This document shows positions 11,045 through 21,164 of a DNA stretch of 50,086 nucleotides, piece after piece; position 1 is the first letter of the stretch; each line of letters starts with the position of its first letter. Under the pieces are notes generated by a model, which saw only the letters and a program-made list of their open reading frames with translations, ran no database searches and was not told the DNA's origin. This stretch comes from Chara braunii. Lineage: Eukaryota; Streptophyta; Charophyceae; Charales; Characeae. The stretch is from NCBI GenBank assembly GCA_003427395.1, contig BFEA01000016.1, positions 1,796,280 through 1,846,365 on the forward strand, written 5' to 3'. The position numbers were made by a program, and so were the translations under genes.

Positions 11045-11200
11045 TCACAGCCCCTCGTTGATTGTCCTCTTCTACCTCCCTTTCTCGCTGCCTACGGCTC
11101 ACCGTAGGCAGAGTCCTATATGACGACATATATGTAGCCGCCCCTCGTTTGTTGTCCACTTCTCCCTGTCTGCCTGCTACGGCTCACCGGGCAGTTCTAC
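11045..11200. repeat. Imperfect ~100 bp tandem duplication
   Basis: Two units each run from GCCCCTCGTT through a C/T-rich block to CTACGGCTCACCG. The first spans about 11050-11110 and the second about 11142-11195. Confidence 0.6.
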
Positions 11201-11268
11201 TCTATGGCTGGGCTACCAGCCAGCCGGCCGGCCCGGATCACCTTGTTTGACCGGGCAACCCGGCCGTG

Positions 11269-11344
11269 CAAGGACCACGGAAGGGCCCAGTAAAACAAAA
11301 AAACAACAAGGACCACGGAAGGGCCCAGTAAAACAAAAAACAAA
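11269..11344. repeat. 38 bp direct tandem duplication
   Basis: Two nearly identical units begin CAAGGACCACGGAAGGGCCC and end in an A-rich stretch (11269 and 11307). Confidence 0.9.
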
Positions 11345-12324
11345 ACAAAAAACTATGTCATGCAGAAAAATAAACTGAGCAACTTTTGCCTCAGGATCAC
11401 GTCGAAATTCCTCGTCAAATTTAAAATGAAAAAAAAAAAATCATATTTTTTATTTGTTTAATTACTTTTTTTGACCCGGCTGGGCAAGTTGTCCCGGGGC
11501 CAACTCCCGCCAGCTGTCAGGAAAGTATAGGAACGGGGACGGTCCGTGTGTGTGACCTTCTTTTCAGCCGCAGATAGCAAAGGAATCGGACGGTCCTAAT
11601 ACTCCACCTTTTTTTTTTCCCCCCTACCCTCCCCCCCTTTTTTTCCCCCCCACCCACCCCCTTCGTCACCCCCGTTCTCGGAGAAAATACTCCCACATGC
11701 ACCTCCCTGAATGTATCGAGGCGATAACTACGCCCGAATGCAGGTGAGAAATTCTTTTTTTGTTCTGAAGCATGCTCTTGCAAAGCTCTGTCTACTTCCC
11801 CCTCACCCTTACTCTCATCGTCCACTTCGACTCGCCTACTCCCTCTCGCTCTCATCGTCCACTTTGCCTCACCCACTCCCTCTGTCTACCACTCTGACTC
11901 ACCTGCTCCCCCTTCTCTCTGCTGTGGCCTAGTATTACCCCCCCCCACACACGCATGCACGACTGCTGGACCGTATATACGATTTCTGGACAAATTAGGA
12001 CCTAGAACTGGGAGGACCTGTCCCTTGGTATCGTCTGGGGCATTGTTGAACGTGGGGGGATAAGGGCGTGGCTCCACCACGCACTACATGTACAAAAGAC
12101 AAAAAAATATGGCGGTCTATCTTTCCCTGTTCTGGCGGAAAATTCATTCTCATTTTTGGATATGAAAAGTGACCGGCTATTTTGTTTTGTTGGTACCGGA
12201 TGCTGCTGCGACTACTGTTACTTTTACTACTAATAATGACGGTAACTACAAAAAAAAAAGAAGAGTTGCTATAATACACCGAAAACATTAAAAAAAAAAA
12301 AAAACACCGAAAAAGCTAAAATGC
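11345..12324. other. Unassigned; C/T-rich and microsatellite-like
   Basis: No gene recognised. A T/C-rich block spans 11600-11660 and a degenerate CTCATCGTCCACTT repeat spans 11810-11900. A box reading CAAAAGACAAAAAAATATGG near 12092 recurs near 19500, 19735 and 19795. Confidence 0.4.
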
Positions 12325-12463
12325 GTCCTTCAGGACAACCGTTAAAAGGATTGGAACGATATGAGAAGGCAAAAAAATAAAAATAAAATTGGAGCGATAC
12401 AGAGAAAGAAGATTAGCATGACCCCTTCACAAGGGGATGACACGCATAAATCGAGAAATGGGC
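12325..12463 (+). pseudogene. U6 snRNA-derived copy with internal A-rich duplication
   Basis: The plus strand begins with a U6-like 5' stem (GTCCTTCAGGACAACCGTTA). It continues to ATTGGAACGATA, then holds an A-rich insert, restarts at ATTGGAGCGATACAGAG and runs through AGCATGACCCC and GACACGCATAAATCGAGAAATGG to an A-rich tail. The 5' half is therefore partly duplicated. There are no pol III promoter elements upstream. Confidence 0.75.
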
Positions 12464-12819
12464 AAGAAAATAAAAAGAAGTCCGGAAATAAAATCGGGAC
12501 GGGAAATGAACAGAAAACTTGAAAAAAGAAAACGTGCGCGTTCTGGCAGACTGCCGCCGCGGGACAGACCGGACTCGGTTCCTGTGGCTGAGGGTGCGGG
12601 TTCGAGGCCGTGCGTGCGTGCGTGCGTGGCGAGACGTGGAAGCCCTGAAGTACGGATCAGAATCTACGAGTTTGCAGTTGTTGTGATTGGCGAGGTGACA
12701 TCGAACAACAGGAGGAGGGCGGAGGGAGGAGGATGTGGAGGTGGAGGAGGAGGAGGAGGAGGAGAGGACATGGTGTAGAATATATTTTATTTTTTTTGTT
12801 AGGGCCATTCCGAAGGAAT

Positions 12820-13304
12820 GTGGACGTACCTGCGGTCAGATTCAATTGCACTAATGTTAGGACTTTTTTNGATGTCCACTTGGCTTAAATGTGGACGTAC
12901 CGGCGGTCAGATGCAATCGCACAAATGGTGGGAAGATTTCCACGTGGCTTAAATGTGGACGTACCTGCGGTCAGATTCAATTGCACTAATGTTAGGACTT
13001 TTTTGGATGTCCACTTGGCTTAAATGTGGACGTACCGGCGGTCAGATGCAATCGCACAAATGGTAGGAAGATTTCCACGTGGCTTAAATGTGGACGTACC
13101 TGCNGTCAGATTCAATCGCACTAATGGTAGGACTTTTTTTCGATTTCCACGTGGCTTCAATGTGGACGTACCTGCGGTCAGATTCAATCGCACTAATGGT
13201 AGGATATTTTCTCGATTTCCACGTGGCTTCAATGTGGACGTATCTGCGGTCAGATTCAATCGCACAAATGGTAGGACTTCTTTTCGATTTCGACGTCGCT
13301 TCGC
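12820..13304. repeat. Seven-unit tandem array, 64/71/72 bp units
   Basis: Units start with GTGGACGTACCTGCGGTCAG at 12820, 12891, 12955, 13026, 13090, 13162 and 13234. Lengths are 71, 64, 71, 64, 72, 72 and about 70 bp. Units 1 and 3 match each other and units 2 and 4 match each other, so the first four form a 135 bp higher-order repeat. Several units contain TTCCACGTGGC, which has the CACGTG palindrome. A stray half unit lies at 13793-13825. Two ambiguous N bases occur inside. Where units are 72 bp they keep a reading frame open, which is a composition effect. Confidence 0.9.
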
Positions 13305-13454
13305 GCTCTTTTCTCTTTTCTGCTCGATGGTGCGTCTGTCCAGGATGATACCCCCGTGGAAAAGGAGTCCAGTGGCTTCAATCCGGTCCAGTGGTTGGGG
13401 AGGGGAAGGGGCCTGCCACAGGTTCTCTTCAGTGTGTCTGTGCTCTTGTTTCTC

Positions 13455-13455
13455 A

Positions 13456-13505
<50 letters not shown>

Positions 13506-13640
13506 TTCTCTCTTTCTCTCTCTCTGTCTCTTGGTGCTTCCGTCCATGATGATAGCTGTGCCCATGTCCAGTGGTTGGGGGGGGAAGGGGTCTGTGCTCC
13601 TGTTTCTCTCTCTCTCTCTCTCTCTGTTTCTTTTCTCTGA
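13455..13640. repeat. CT-rich microsatellites in a duplicated segment
   Basis: Two CT tracts each follow a CCAGTGGTTGGGG block (13391 and 13568), so an older duplication carried the microsatellite. No gene is seen from 13305 to 13975. Confidence 0.7.
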
Positions 13641-13976
13641 GGTCGTATTACATGTTGCAGCCAGGCCAGGTCAGCTCAGCTGCTTGGCGCGCATTGCAAG
13701 ACATGGGGGGGGTTCCCGTGCGGGCGTTAACTTTTTGGATGATCTCGAATGTGTGGTTGAGATTGAGCATCTGGTCTTTTCTCGCGAAGGACTGTGGACG
13801 TACCTGCCGTCAGATTCAACCGACAAAGTCCTACCAGTTCAGTGAGTGTGCCCCTATTCACAGGAGGCATAGTTCAACCCGAAGAGGTGCCTGCGTTTCC
13901 CGTGGACCGTGCTGCAGTGGAAATCAGCATGAAAAAAAGAAAAAAAAAGAAAAAATCGGTATGGAATTGTCGATGC

Positions 13977-14635
13977 CCTGGGGTCTGGTCCCACCTACGG
14001 TTGTTGAGTTCAGAAAACTCAACGGTGTGACGCCATTTCGACATTAAAATATTCGAAACAAGAAATAAAAAAACTGAAAAAAATGCTAGAAACAGCTTTT
14101 CTCCTGATTTTTTATAACGTAACTCCGAGAAATGAAACATGTCTGGAACAGTGGGAGTGAACGTCTCCGTGAAAAAAGGATACTCCCCGAGGTGAGGGGA
14201 CAGGAGGTCACCATTTGTAAAATGGACAGGGACGACGTGGATGGCCAAATGCATTCATTGCCCAAAGAAGGAAACGAGTTTGATGCCAGACAGCCAAACA
14301 CAGCTGTCAGAGTTCCTCCGTTTCAGGATGCAATGAGGACTAAAAAAACAGAAAAAAGGAAAGGCACTGAAGTTGAGAAACGTACTCGGTAGGGTAGTTT
14401 TCTCAACGGAAAATGGCTTCCCGCCCAAACCAAAAGGGCCAACGCATACTACAAAACGGATTTCACGTCAAAAAAAAAATCTACAAAATGACTAAATCTA
14501 ATAGGTTATTCTCCTGTATTTTGGCACCATTAGATTCGCAATACATCAACGGCAGAGCTCCGTCCCACCATGCCACACGTGATAGAAAGCTCAGCGTTGA
14601 GAAAACTCAACGCTGTAGGTGGGACTAGACCCCTG
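13977..14635. mobile_element. 660 bp non-autonomous element with CCTGGGGTC ends
   Basis: The left end CTGGGGTCTGGTCCCACCTA and the right end (complement CAGGGGTCTAGTCCCACCTA) form about 35 bp of inverted repeat. A GTTGAG...CTCAAC hairpin lies just inside each end. The interior has no recognisable coding sequence. End sequences resemble those of the 9882 and 10335 elements, so these may be related families. Confidence 0.65.
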
Positions 14636-14761
14636 CAAACAGGCGGGGGGGGGTGCATAGTAGTAATAAAATACTAATAATACTGTAGTAATTCATTATT
14701 CATTTTGTATTGATTAAAATGAATTATCACTACTGTAGTAAATTACGGAACGGTAGCAGAA

Positions 14762-14893
14762 GTCCTTCGGAACAACCGTTAAAATTGGAATTGGAGAAGA
14801 GGAAAAAAACAAACAAACCGGAATTGGAACGATACAGAGGAGATTAGCACGGCCCCTGCGCAAGGATGACACGCGTAAATAGAGAAATGGTCC
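14762..14893 (+). pseudogene. U6 snRNA-derived copy with internal insert
   Basis: A U6 5' stem variant (GTCCTTCGGAACAACCGTTA) is followed by ATTGGAATTGG, a purine/A-rich insert, and then GGAATTGGAACGATACAGAG to GAGAAATGGTCCC. An A-rich tail runs to about 14926. The insert falls at the same place as in the 12325 copy and near that in the 8666 copy. The upstream GAACGGTAGCAG also occurs at 16994 before another U6-like 5' fragment. Confidence 0.75.
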
Positions 14894-14946
14894 CAAAAAA
14901 ATAAAAAATAAAAATAAAATTGGATCTGTAAAAAAGAAAAAAAAAG

Positions 14947-15349
14947 GGAAAAGTTTCGAAATGCCCCTGAAGTTTGCGTTTATTTGCGGTGTGCCCCTCT
15001 GACGGCCAACTTACCTTGTCGCGCCCCTCTGACGACAAATGATGTTTTCAGAAAACCCCTGGCGTCGTTTGGGCCTGAAAATGTTTCATATGCCCCTACC
15101 GGTACCAGTACCAAATTTTCAGTATGCCCCTACTGGTACCAGTACCAAATTTTCAGTATGCCCCTGCCGGATGGCCGTTGAGAACCAGCACAAAAGTTTC
15201 CCATATGCCCTTATTGGTACCGTCCATCTTTCCAGCGAGCCCCTGTGGCCCTTGTTGACACTCGCAGTCTTTCCCCTGGCCCAGGGAGAGATGCTACCGG
15301 GCCATATCAGAAATTTAGCAATGAGCATGGACACACACACACACACTCT

Positions 15350-15389
<40 letters not shown>

Positions 15390-15676
15390 CAACACATATA
15401 CACACACACNNNNNNNNNNNNNNNNNNNNNNNNNNNNNNNNNNNNNNNNNNNNNNNNNNNNNNNNNNNNNNNNNNNNNNNNNNNNNNNNNNNNNNNNNNN
15501 NNNNNNNNNNNNNNNNNNNNNNNNNNNNNNNNNNNNNNNNNNNNNNNNNNNNNNNNNNNNNNNNNNNNNNNNNNNNNNNNNNNNNNNNNNNNNNNNNNNN
15601 NNNNNNNNNNNNCACACGCACACACACACACACACACACTTGGCGCGTGCACACAACACACATATACACACGTGCG

Positions 15677-15742
<66 letters not shown>

Positions 15743-16039
15743 CAGACCGTTTTTCCGTGGCGGCGCGTGGAATGCCTACCACATTGAATTCGAACTCCTG
15801 CCACCACTGCTGCAAGGGCATCACAGAAAGATGTGTTCCCCTCCTGAGGGCATTTCAAGGACCTACCGACGAAACGCCACCAGCGGTCCAGTAAGGGCAT
15901 ATCGGAAAATTACGCCCCATGCTGACAGGGGCCTGCGGAAAATTTCAGAGGCCCGAGGGGCACCACAGGGTAAGTCGGCCTTTACAGGGGCATGCCGCAA
16001 ATAAATGCAAACTTTGGGGGCATTTCGAAAAATTTCCCC
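14947..16039. mobile_element. Foldback structure with ATGCCCCT-unit arms
   Basis: The left arm (14947 to about 15250) and right arm (about 15770-16039) are inverted complements at their outer ends. For example, TTTGCGTTTATTTGCGG at the left matches CCGCAAATAAATGCAAA at the right. Each arm is built of roughly 30-37 bp units, each carrying a GCCCCT-type core. Two adjacent units at 15091 and 15127 are nearly identical. The centre is a CA/TG microsatellite with an assembly gap. No protein is encoded. Foldback elements with repeat-built arms are known in eukaryotes, but I do not recognise this family. Confidence 0.65.
15410..15612. other. Assembly gap (N run)
   Basis: 203 N bases inside a CA/TG microsatellite that is itself the centre of an inverted repeat. 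Both features are known to defeat assembly. Confidence 1.
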
Positions 16040-16046
16040 AAAAAAA

Positions 16047-16892
16047 ATTGCATCTGTGCCCCATCTAAAGATGGGAATCCCGCTATACCCAGCCCCAGTG
16101 TCCAACTTGCATCAGTACCCGGAAAATTGTCGGTGCAAATTATTTGTATACCCAGGACGGAGAAAGGCCAAGGTTGGTTCCACCAAATTGCAGTTATAGC
16201 TGACTACGGGAATGCTAATTATGCACATACCCGGCACTTATGTGCGTATCATACCCAATTTTGCCTGCCCGGTTCCTGGGCATAAGGACCTTGTTAGACA
16301 CACTCCTCAGATCGTCCTCGGGCCCAAGGACGAAATCCTTGGAAAAATTTAGCATTTTCGGAATCATTGTTTGACTCATCCTTGGAGTGTTGGCTTAGAG
16401 ATTCGCCCTTGGAGCTTTTTCCTGGGAAAAAGAAACAAAAGAAAGACAAAAACAATTGTGCTTGAGGCTTTCAGCCAATAGGGTGCCACCACGATCCGGA
16501 TTCGACCATTGTAACGCCTCTCTACGTGTGTGCACTCTCCTCTCCGAGAAAAGCGGGTCTTTGGCTCCAAGGGACCTCACCAGGGTTCCTTGGAGCTGAG
16601 GACGAAATGGCAGGGATATCCTTATTCCCCAAGGATTCGTCCTTGGAGCGTCTTCACATTTTTTCGAGGAATTTGTATTTTAAGGATGCGGGTGACAGAA
16701 TTGCGTCCGAAGCATAATGATGTTTTCCCCAACTGAGGGCCTGTGGGAGTGGGTACGTGTATAAGCCGGCACACAAGAAAAGCAGGTAGGGTATGACCTT
16801 AAGTTGGACAGGGTCTGGGTATAGATGCAAGTTGGGTGCTCGATGGGGTGTAGCGGGGATTCCCATCTTGAACTGGGGTATAGATGCAAGTT
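16047..16892. mobile_element. Foldback structure with TACCC-unit arms
   Basis: The left arm (16047 to about 16265) and right arm (about 16680-16892) are inverted. TTGCATCTGTGCCCC, AAGATGGGAATCCCGCTA and CCAACTTGCATC at the left answer GATGCAAGTTGG, TAGCGGGGATTCCCATCTT and GATGCAAG at the right. Units of about 30-38 bp each carry a TACCC or GCCCC core. The central 16265-16680 has several CCTTGGAG/CTCCAAGG boxes in both orientations. No coding sequence is seen. Confidence 0.65.
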
Positions 16893-16896
16893 TCCC

Positions 16897-16967
16897 TACA
16901 GAGAAAGAAGATTAGCATGGCCCCTGGGCAAGGATGACAGACGCATAAATGGAGAAATGGTCCAAAT
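16897..16967 (+). pseudogene. 5'-truncated U6 snRNA copy
   Basis: Starts at TACAGAGAAAGAAGATTAGC and continues through ATGGCCCCTGGGCAAGGATG to GAGAAATGGTCCAAAT, then an A-rich stretch. The 5' third of U6 is missing; a fragment resembling it (AGCAGAGAAGGAAACAACCG) lies downstream at about 16999-17018. It abuts the end of the preceding foldback arm. Confidence 0.75.
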
Positions 16968-17047
16968 CAAAAATAAAGGGAAAAAAAGAAAAGAACGGTA
17001 GCAGAGAAGGAAACAACCGGCTGTGCTCATTGATCATCATTTGCATG

Positions 17048-17159
17048 CTACCGTCTTTCCCCGAACACAACGCATCCGCATTTTGACTGTATAGGGCCAG
17101 AAACATACCTTGTATACGTTCATTCTCAGGGGTGCGTTATGTGTGGGTGAAGACGGTAG
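17048..17159. mobile_element. MITE, CTACCGTC family
   Basis: The 112 bp element has ends CTACCGTCTTTCCCCGAAC and the near-complement ending GTGGGTGAAGACGGTAG. Complementarity continues for about 28 bp. It is the closest relative here of 7694-7804. Flanks are TG and CA, so there is no clear TA duplication at this copy. Confidence 0.7.
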
Positions 17160-17462
17160 CAGTTGGCCACTGCTGAGCAAATTCGCCTCACTGCTTAGCA
17201 ACCGGCATGCCTGCCTATGTTGTATTCGAATACACAGGCATGCATGTCCGACTCATCTAAAGGCATGCCTATGTATAGGGAAGACCCCCCCCTTTCCCCT
17301 GCCACTGTTTAGGAACCGGCATGCATATGTTGTATTCGAATGCAACTATGCATTGATGGATGCAGCGAAAGGCCGAATCAGCCAAACGGTCAGTCATAGG
17401 CAATCACCGCCAGCCAGCAAGTATGACCTCAAGGAGAGCACAATCGCTCATCAATCCGGTTA

Positions 17463-17727
17463 GCTAACGGGACAAAGATAGCTAACGGAACACAGATGGC
17501 TGACGGAACACAGATGGCTAACGGGACACAGATGGCTAACGGGACACAGATGGTCAAAGGAGCAGGATAGGTGGTCTTCGCTTAGCCATCAGTGTGCTCC
17601 GTTAGCACTCTTCTCCTTTGACCATCTGTCTTCCGTTAGTCATCAGTGTGTTCCGTTAGCAATCTCTGCTCCTTTGACCATCTGTGTTCCGTTAGCCCAC
17701 TTGTGTTCCGTTTGCCCTCTTGTGTTC
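17463..17727. repeat. Foldback of 18 bp tandem units
   Basis: Five 18 bp units of the form GCTAACGGGACACAGATG stand head to tail from 17463 to 17552. A related GTCAAAGGAGCAG unit follows. After a short spacer the same units reappear in reverse complement (CATCTGTGTTCCGTTAGC and variants with CTCCTTTGACC) to 17727. This is an inverted pair of minisatellite arrays and would form a long hairpin. Confidence 0.8.
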
Positions 17728-17751
17728 GCATGGTGGATCTGGTACATCATC

Positions 17752-17975
17752 GTCCTCCTCCTCCTCCTCCTCCCCCTCATCATCATCATCATCGTAATGA
17801 GTAATGACCATCGGCGCATCTTCCTCCTCCTCGTCCTCCTCCTCCGCCATTCTACCTTTCTCCTTTTCCTCCTCTTACCCCCCCGTGTCCCGCCCTCCTG
17901 TTGCTATGCGAACCCCATGCCGGGAGGCACACCACCATTGCATCTGAAGGTCATCCTCATCATCGTCATCGTTGT

Positions 17976-18019
<44 letters not shown>

Positions 18020-18129
18020 CAATCACCAATGGTTTTGATTACTCGTACTGCTGATTGTCAATCGTCAACAATCATCAGTCGCCATCATCATCCTCATCAT
18101 TGTCATCGTTGTAATCATCGTCATCATCG

Positions 18130-18165
<36 letters not shown>

Positions 18166-18420
18166 CAGTGACCAATGATTTTGATCATGGTTCTAACCAT
18201 TATCCACTACCACTCCACTACCACCACAGCTACTGCTACCGGTAGTCGTCACCATCATCCTCATCTTCCTCCTGTACTACCACTACTCGTACTGCTGATT
18301 GTCCATCATCAACAATCATCAGTCGCCATCATCATCCTCATGCATGATCTTAAGTGTCGTTGCGGCTGTTGTCACTACTTGCTATACTACCACTAGTGCT
18401 AAAGCTATTGATACTCCACA
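17752..18420. repeat. (CAT)n/(CTC)n microsatellites in duplicated blocks
   Basis: CAT runs at about 17980-18018 and 18120-18167 are embedded in larger repeats. A block with TCATCGTTGTAATCATC occurs twice, and a block with CTCGTACTGCTGATTGTC occurs at about 18042 and 18288. Confidence 0.85.
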
Positions 18421-18550
18421 AGAACAGTGATTAGAACAACCGTTCTACCTTGTTGCTATTGAGTCGAATGAGGTCCAAGTTCGATTCCGGTTTTGCTGAG
18501 ATGGCGTGGACGCTCTCTCTTTTCCTACGGAGTCTGCACTTCAGATGGGC

Positions 18551-18554
<4 letters not shown>

Positions 18555-18634
<80 letters not shown>
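18555..18634. repeat. (GA)n microsatellite
   Basis: About 40 uninterrupted GA units. Confidence 0.95.
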
Positions 18635-18636
<2 letters not shown>

Positions 18637-19108
18637 TTGTTGCAGCTCAAGCAATAGTCAATAGTCGATGGCCTGTCCTTCAGCATAGCTGAAAGAGCAG
18701 CAGGGTAGATGTTTAGGCAGTATTTGCACCGCGGTAGCCCCCCCCGAACAGCATCGCCATTTTGGAGCATGGTGATTGGCGACAAGTCGCATCCGGTCGC
18801 CCCCTACCCATCTCCACAACCGTAGGGGAAGGAGGGCAGGGCGTTCGGGAAAACGAGAAAGAGGTGCTTGATTGATTCCCTATATTTCCTAGCAGCAGCG
18901 TACTTGTGGGATACTGCTGCACTGAAAAGGCAGACATTCTGTCTATGGGACTGTGGACCCGGTTTTGCTGCCCCCCACCAATAGATTGGGGCCGGGCCAA
19001 TCACAGAGCCATACCACTGCGGGTTGCTCATATTAACTGCAGCAGTAGGCCCTGGGGATGTATTTCTCTACACTCTTAAAGCGAATTGCGGGTCTCGCGT
19101 AACGCTCC

Positions 19109-19318
19109 CCATGCGAGGCCCGGAGCGGCAGTGTTGGGAAAAAGGCCGGGAACATGGGCCAGGCCCAACGCAAACTGTGGGTCACTTTTTTGTATTTTTT
19201 CCTGTGTGTGTGCCATGCGAGCCCCGGAGCGGCAGTGTTGGGAAAGAGACTGGGAACATGGGCCAGGCCCAACGCAAACTGTGGGTCGTTTTTTTGTATT
19301 TTTTGCCTGTGTGTGTGC
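19109..19318. repeat. 104 bp tandem duplication
   Basis: Two units start CCATGCGAGGCCCGGAGCGG and CCATGCGAGCCCCGGAGCGG (19109, 19213). They end in a T-rich stretch and GTGTGTGT. Few differences separate them, so the duplication is recent. Confidence 0.9.
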
Positions 19319-19888
19319 TCGACGCACTGTTTGCCAAGCGCCGCATGTTCGAATACAAGTACGTAGTGCAGGGACCCGTACAGTCGTCGCCTCCCAGCTG
19401 ATTTGCAAGTTTTTTTCTCAGTAGATTGGTTACTTCGCTCTCAGTAGATTCTTTTTTTTTTCTCTGTCGTTTTCTACAGCCAGCCGGTCTCATGGCATGC
19501 ACAAAAGACAAAAAATATGGCGGCGTATCTAAGATACATTCTAACTTTAGCCCGTTTGTCCCATTAGGGCCTTGCCCCACTGCTCAGTGCTCATGGCGTG
19601 GACAACAGACAAGAGTGGATTCGTTGACTTTTTCTTTCTTTCTTTTTTGGTGATTCGTTGGCTTTGCTTCTCAGTAGATCGTCTTTTTCCGGGGCAATGC
19701 AATCCCACAGCCAGCGTGCCCCATCCCGTGCACAAAAGACAAAAAATATGGCGGTGTATCTGTCTAACTTCCCTCCACTACTCACAACATGCACGAAAGA
19801 CAAAGTATGGCGGTGTATCGGTACATGTCCTAGCAGAAGAGTCATTCTGATTTTGCACATGACCATCGCCAGGTAATTCAGAATTAGG

Positions 19889-20000
19889 GCATCACCACAC
19901 CACTCTTGAAATGTGCGAATTGAGAATGAACATCCAGCTAGAACATGGCCACCCGCCACAATTTTGTCTTTTTCACATTTCGAGAGTGGTGTGGCGATGC
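19889..20000. mobile_element. MITE-like 112 bp inverted repeat
   Basis: Ends GCATCACCACACCACTCTTG and its complement (with two mismatches over 27 bp) bracket a short AT-rich centre. No coding sequence and no clear target duplication. It abuts the second SINE copy. Confidence 0.6.
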
Positions 20001-20004
20001 GCTT

Positions 20005-20105
20005 ATGCGCTCCCTTTCATCTAGGTCCATCAGGATTCAAACTCAGGTCTGTATTTCGACGGTTCATGGGTGCAGCGACTAAGCTAAGGTCGTTGGTTCC
20101 GAACC
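20005..20105 (-). mobile_element. tRNA-related SINE, second copy (head only)
   Basis: On the minus strand TAGCTTAGTCG, then CACCCATGAACC, AAATACAGACC and GAGTTTGAATCCTGATGG align in order with the 9239-9425 SINE. The B box carries one change (TTTGAATCC). The body downstream is interrupted by the 19889-20000 inverted repeat. Confidence 0.6.
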
Positions 20106-20211
20106 TACCTGTTGTTCACTTCGTGAAATGCAGTTGCGTGATTTGGCCGCGTGGGCTTCACAGTTTTGAAAAAAAAGAAAGGGTAGATGTTTAGGCAGTG
20201 TTTGCACTGCG

Positions 20212-20327
20212 GTAGGGCCGTCCCCTGTTGTTCTAATGAGGACCTACCGGCAGTCGTCGTCGTCCAGCAGTAGGGCCGTCCCCTGTTGTTCTAATGAGGA
20301 CCTACCGGTTGTCATCGTCCAGCCCAC
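20212..20327. repeat. 58 bp tandem duplication
   Basis: Two units begin GTAGGGCCGTCCCCTGTTGT at 20212 and 20270. Confidence 0.9.
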
Positions 20328-20640
20328 CGTGCGTAGGCAACGAGTGGATGAGGTATATGCTGTCCCGTCGGAGACCCCTTCTCTTTGCCAGCCAGAAACC
20401 TTGCTTGGTGCAATGCCAGTTCTTGCCCTCCGCCGTCTCCTTTTCCTTGCTTTCGTCCTTGGCCCATTTGTCTACTGCCATGCACCGATCATACTGCATT
20501 CGCTGTTTTCCTACAGTTGCTTTCCTCGTCTTCTGTTCTTCCCTTTCTCTTGTCCTATTTGTTTCGTCTTTACGACCTGTTTTTTGTTTACCTGTGTCCT
20601 GGTGCCTGATCTCTTCCCTTGGCCAGACTACTACGACTAC

Positions 20641-20900
20641 AACATTGGAGGGCCTTAATCCACCAGTACATGCCATAAATCGACCACGGGCCACTTTTGG
20701 AAAGCCGGCCACCCACCGCTGATGTATTTTATGAACGACGACCTGTTTTTTGTTAACCTGTGTCCTTTTGCCTGATCATACTGCATTCTCCAGACTACCA
20801 CTAGAACATTGGAGGGCCTTAATCCACCAGTACATGCCATACATCGGCCACGGGCCTCTTTCGAAAGCTGGCTGGCTGCCCGCCGCCTGTGGTACTTTAT
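20641..20900. repeat. 164 bp tandem duplication
   Basis: AACATTGGAGGGCCTTAATC starts at 20641 and 20805. Both copies continue through CCACCAGTACATGCCAT and ATGAACG. The CCACCAGTACA part also forms the ends of the 31570-31768 element. Confidence 0.85.
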
Positions 20901-21164
20901 GAACGGCGCGCGAGCCTCCAAAAGTTCAGGAGAGGCTCAATTGGATTCTCAACTTGGCTTACTTGGTGCTTTAGAAGAAAGAAACGACAAAAAAGACTAA
21001 CTTGGAGCTGGGCTGGGCATGCCCGGGCCAAACGGACTGGGGGAGATCCGCCCGGCAAAACCGGGTGGCGGGAAAAGTATCCCGGAATTTATTTATTTTT
21101 TTCTGAGAATGGGGGTTTGGTGCGCTTGCTGAGAGCAGCCCAAAATTACTGAGTAACTGGTGAA

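Larger units (their letters stand above)
18702..20330. other. Mosaic of small duplications, no gene recognised
   Basis: A GTAGATGTTTAGGCAGT block occurs near 18706 and 20183. Boxes with CAAAAGACAAAAAATATGGC lie near 19500 and 19735, and a related box near 19793. Open frames here are short and unlike known proteins. Confidence 0.4.

Noticed and set aside
13024-13845. 273-codon frame with repeated NVDVPAVRFNRTNGR units
   Set aside because: It spans a 64/71/72 bp tandem array and CT microsatellites; only the 72 bp units preserve frame, and earlier units shift it. There is no splice or start context and no homologous protein family.
12325-14893. U6 copies as functional U6 genes
   Set aside because: No upstream USE or TATA element at plant spacing; internal inserts disrupt the RNA; A-rich tails indicate retroposition.
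18450-18500. Possible tRNA B box (AAGTTCGATTCCGG)
   Set aside because: No A box upstream at tRNA spacing and no tail typical of a SINE.
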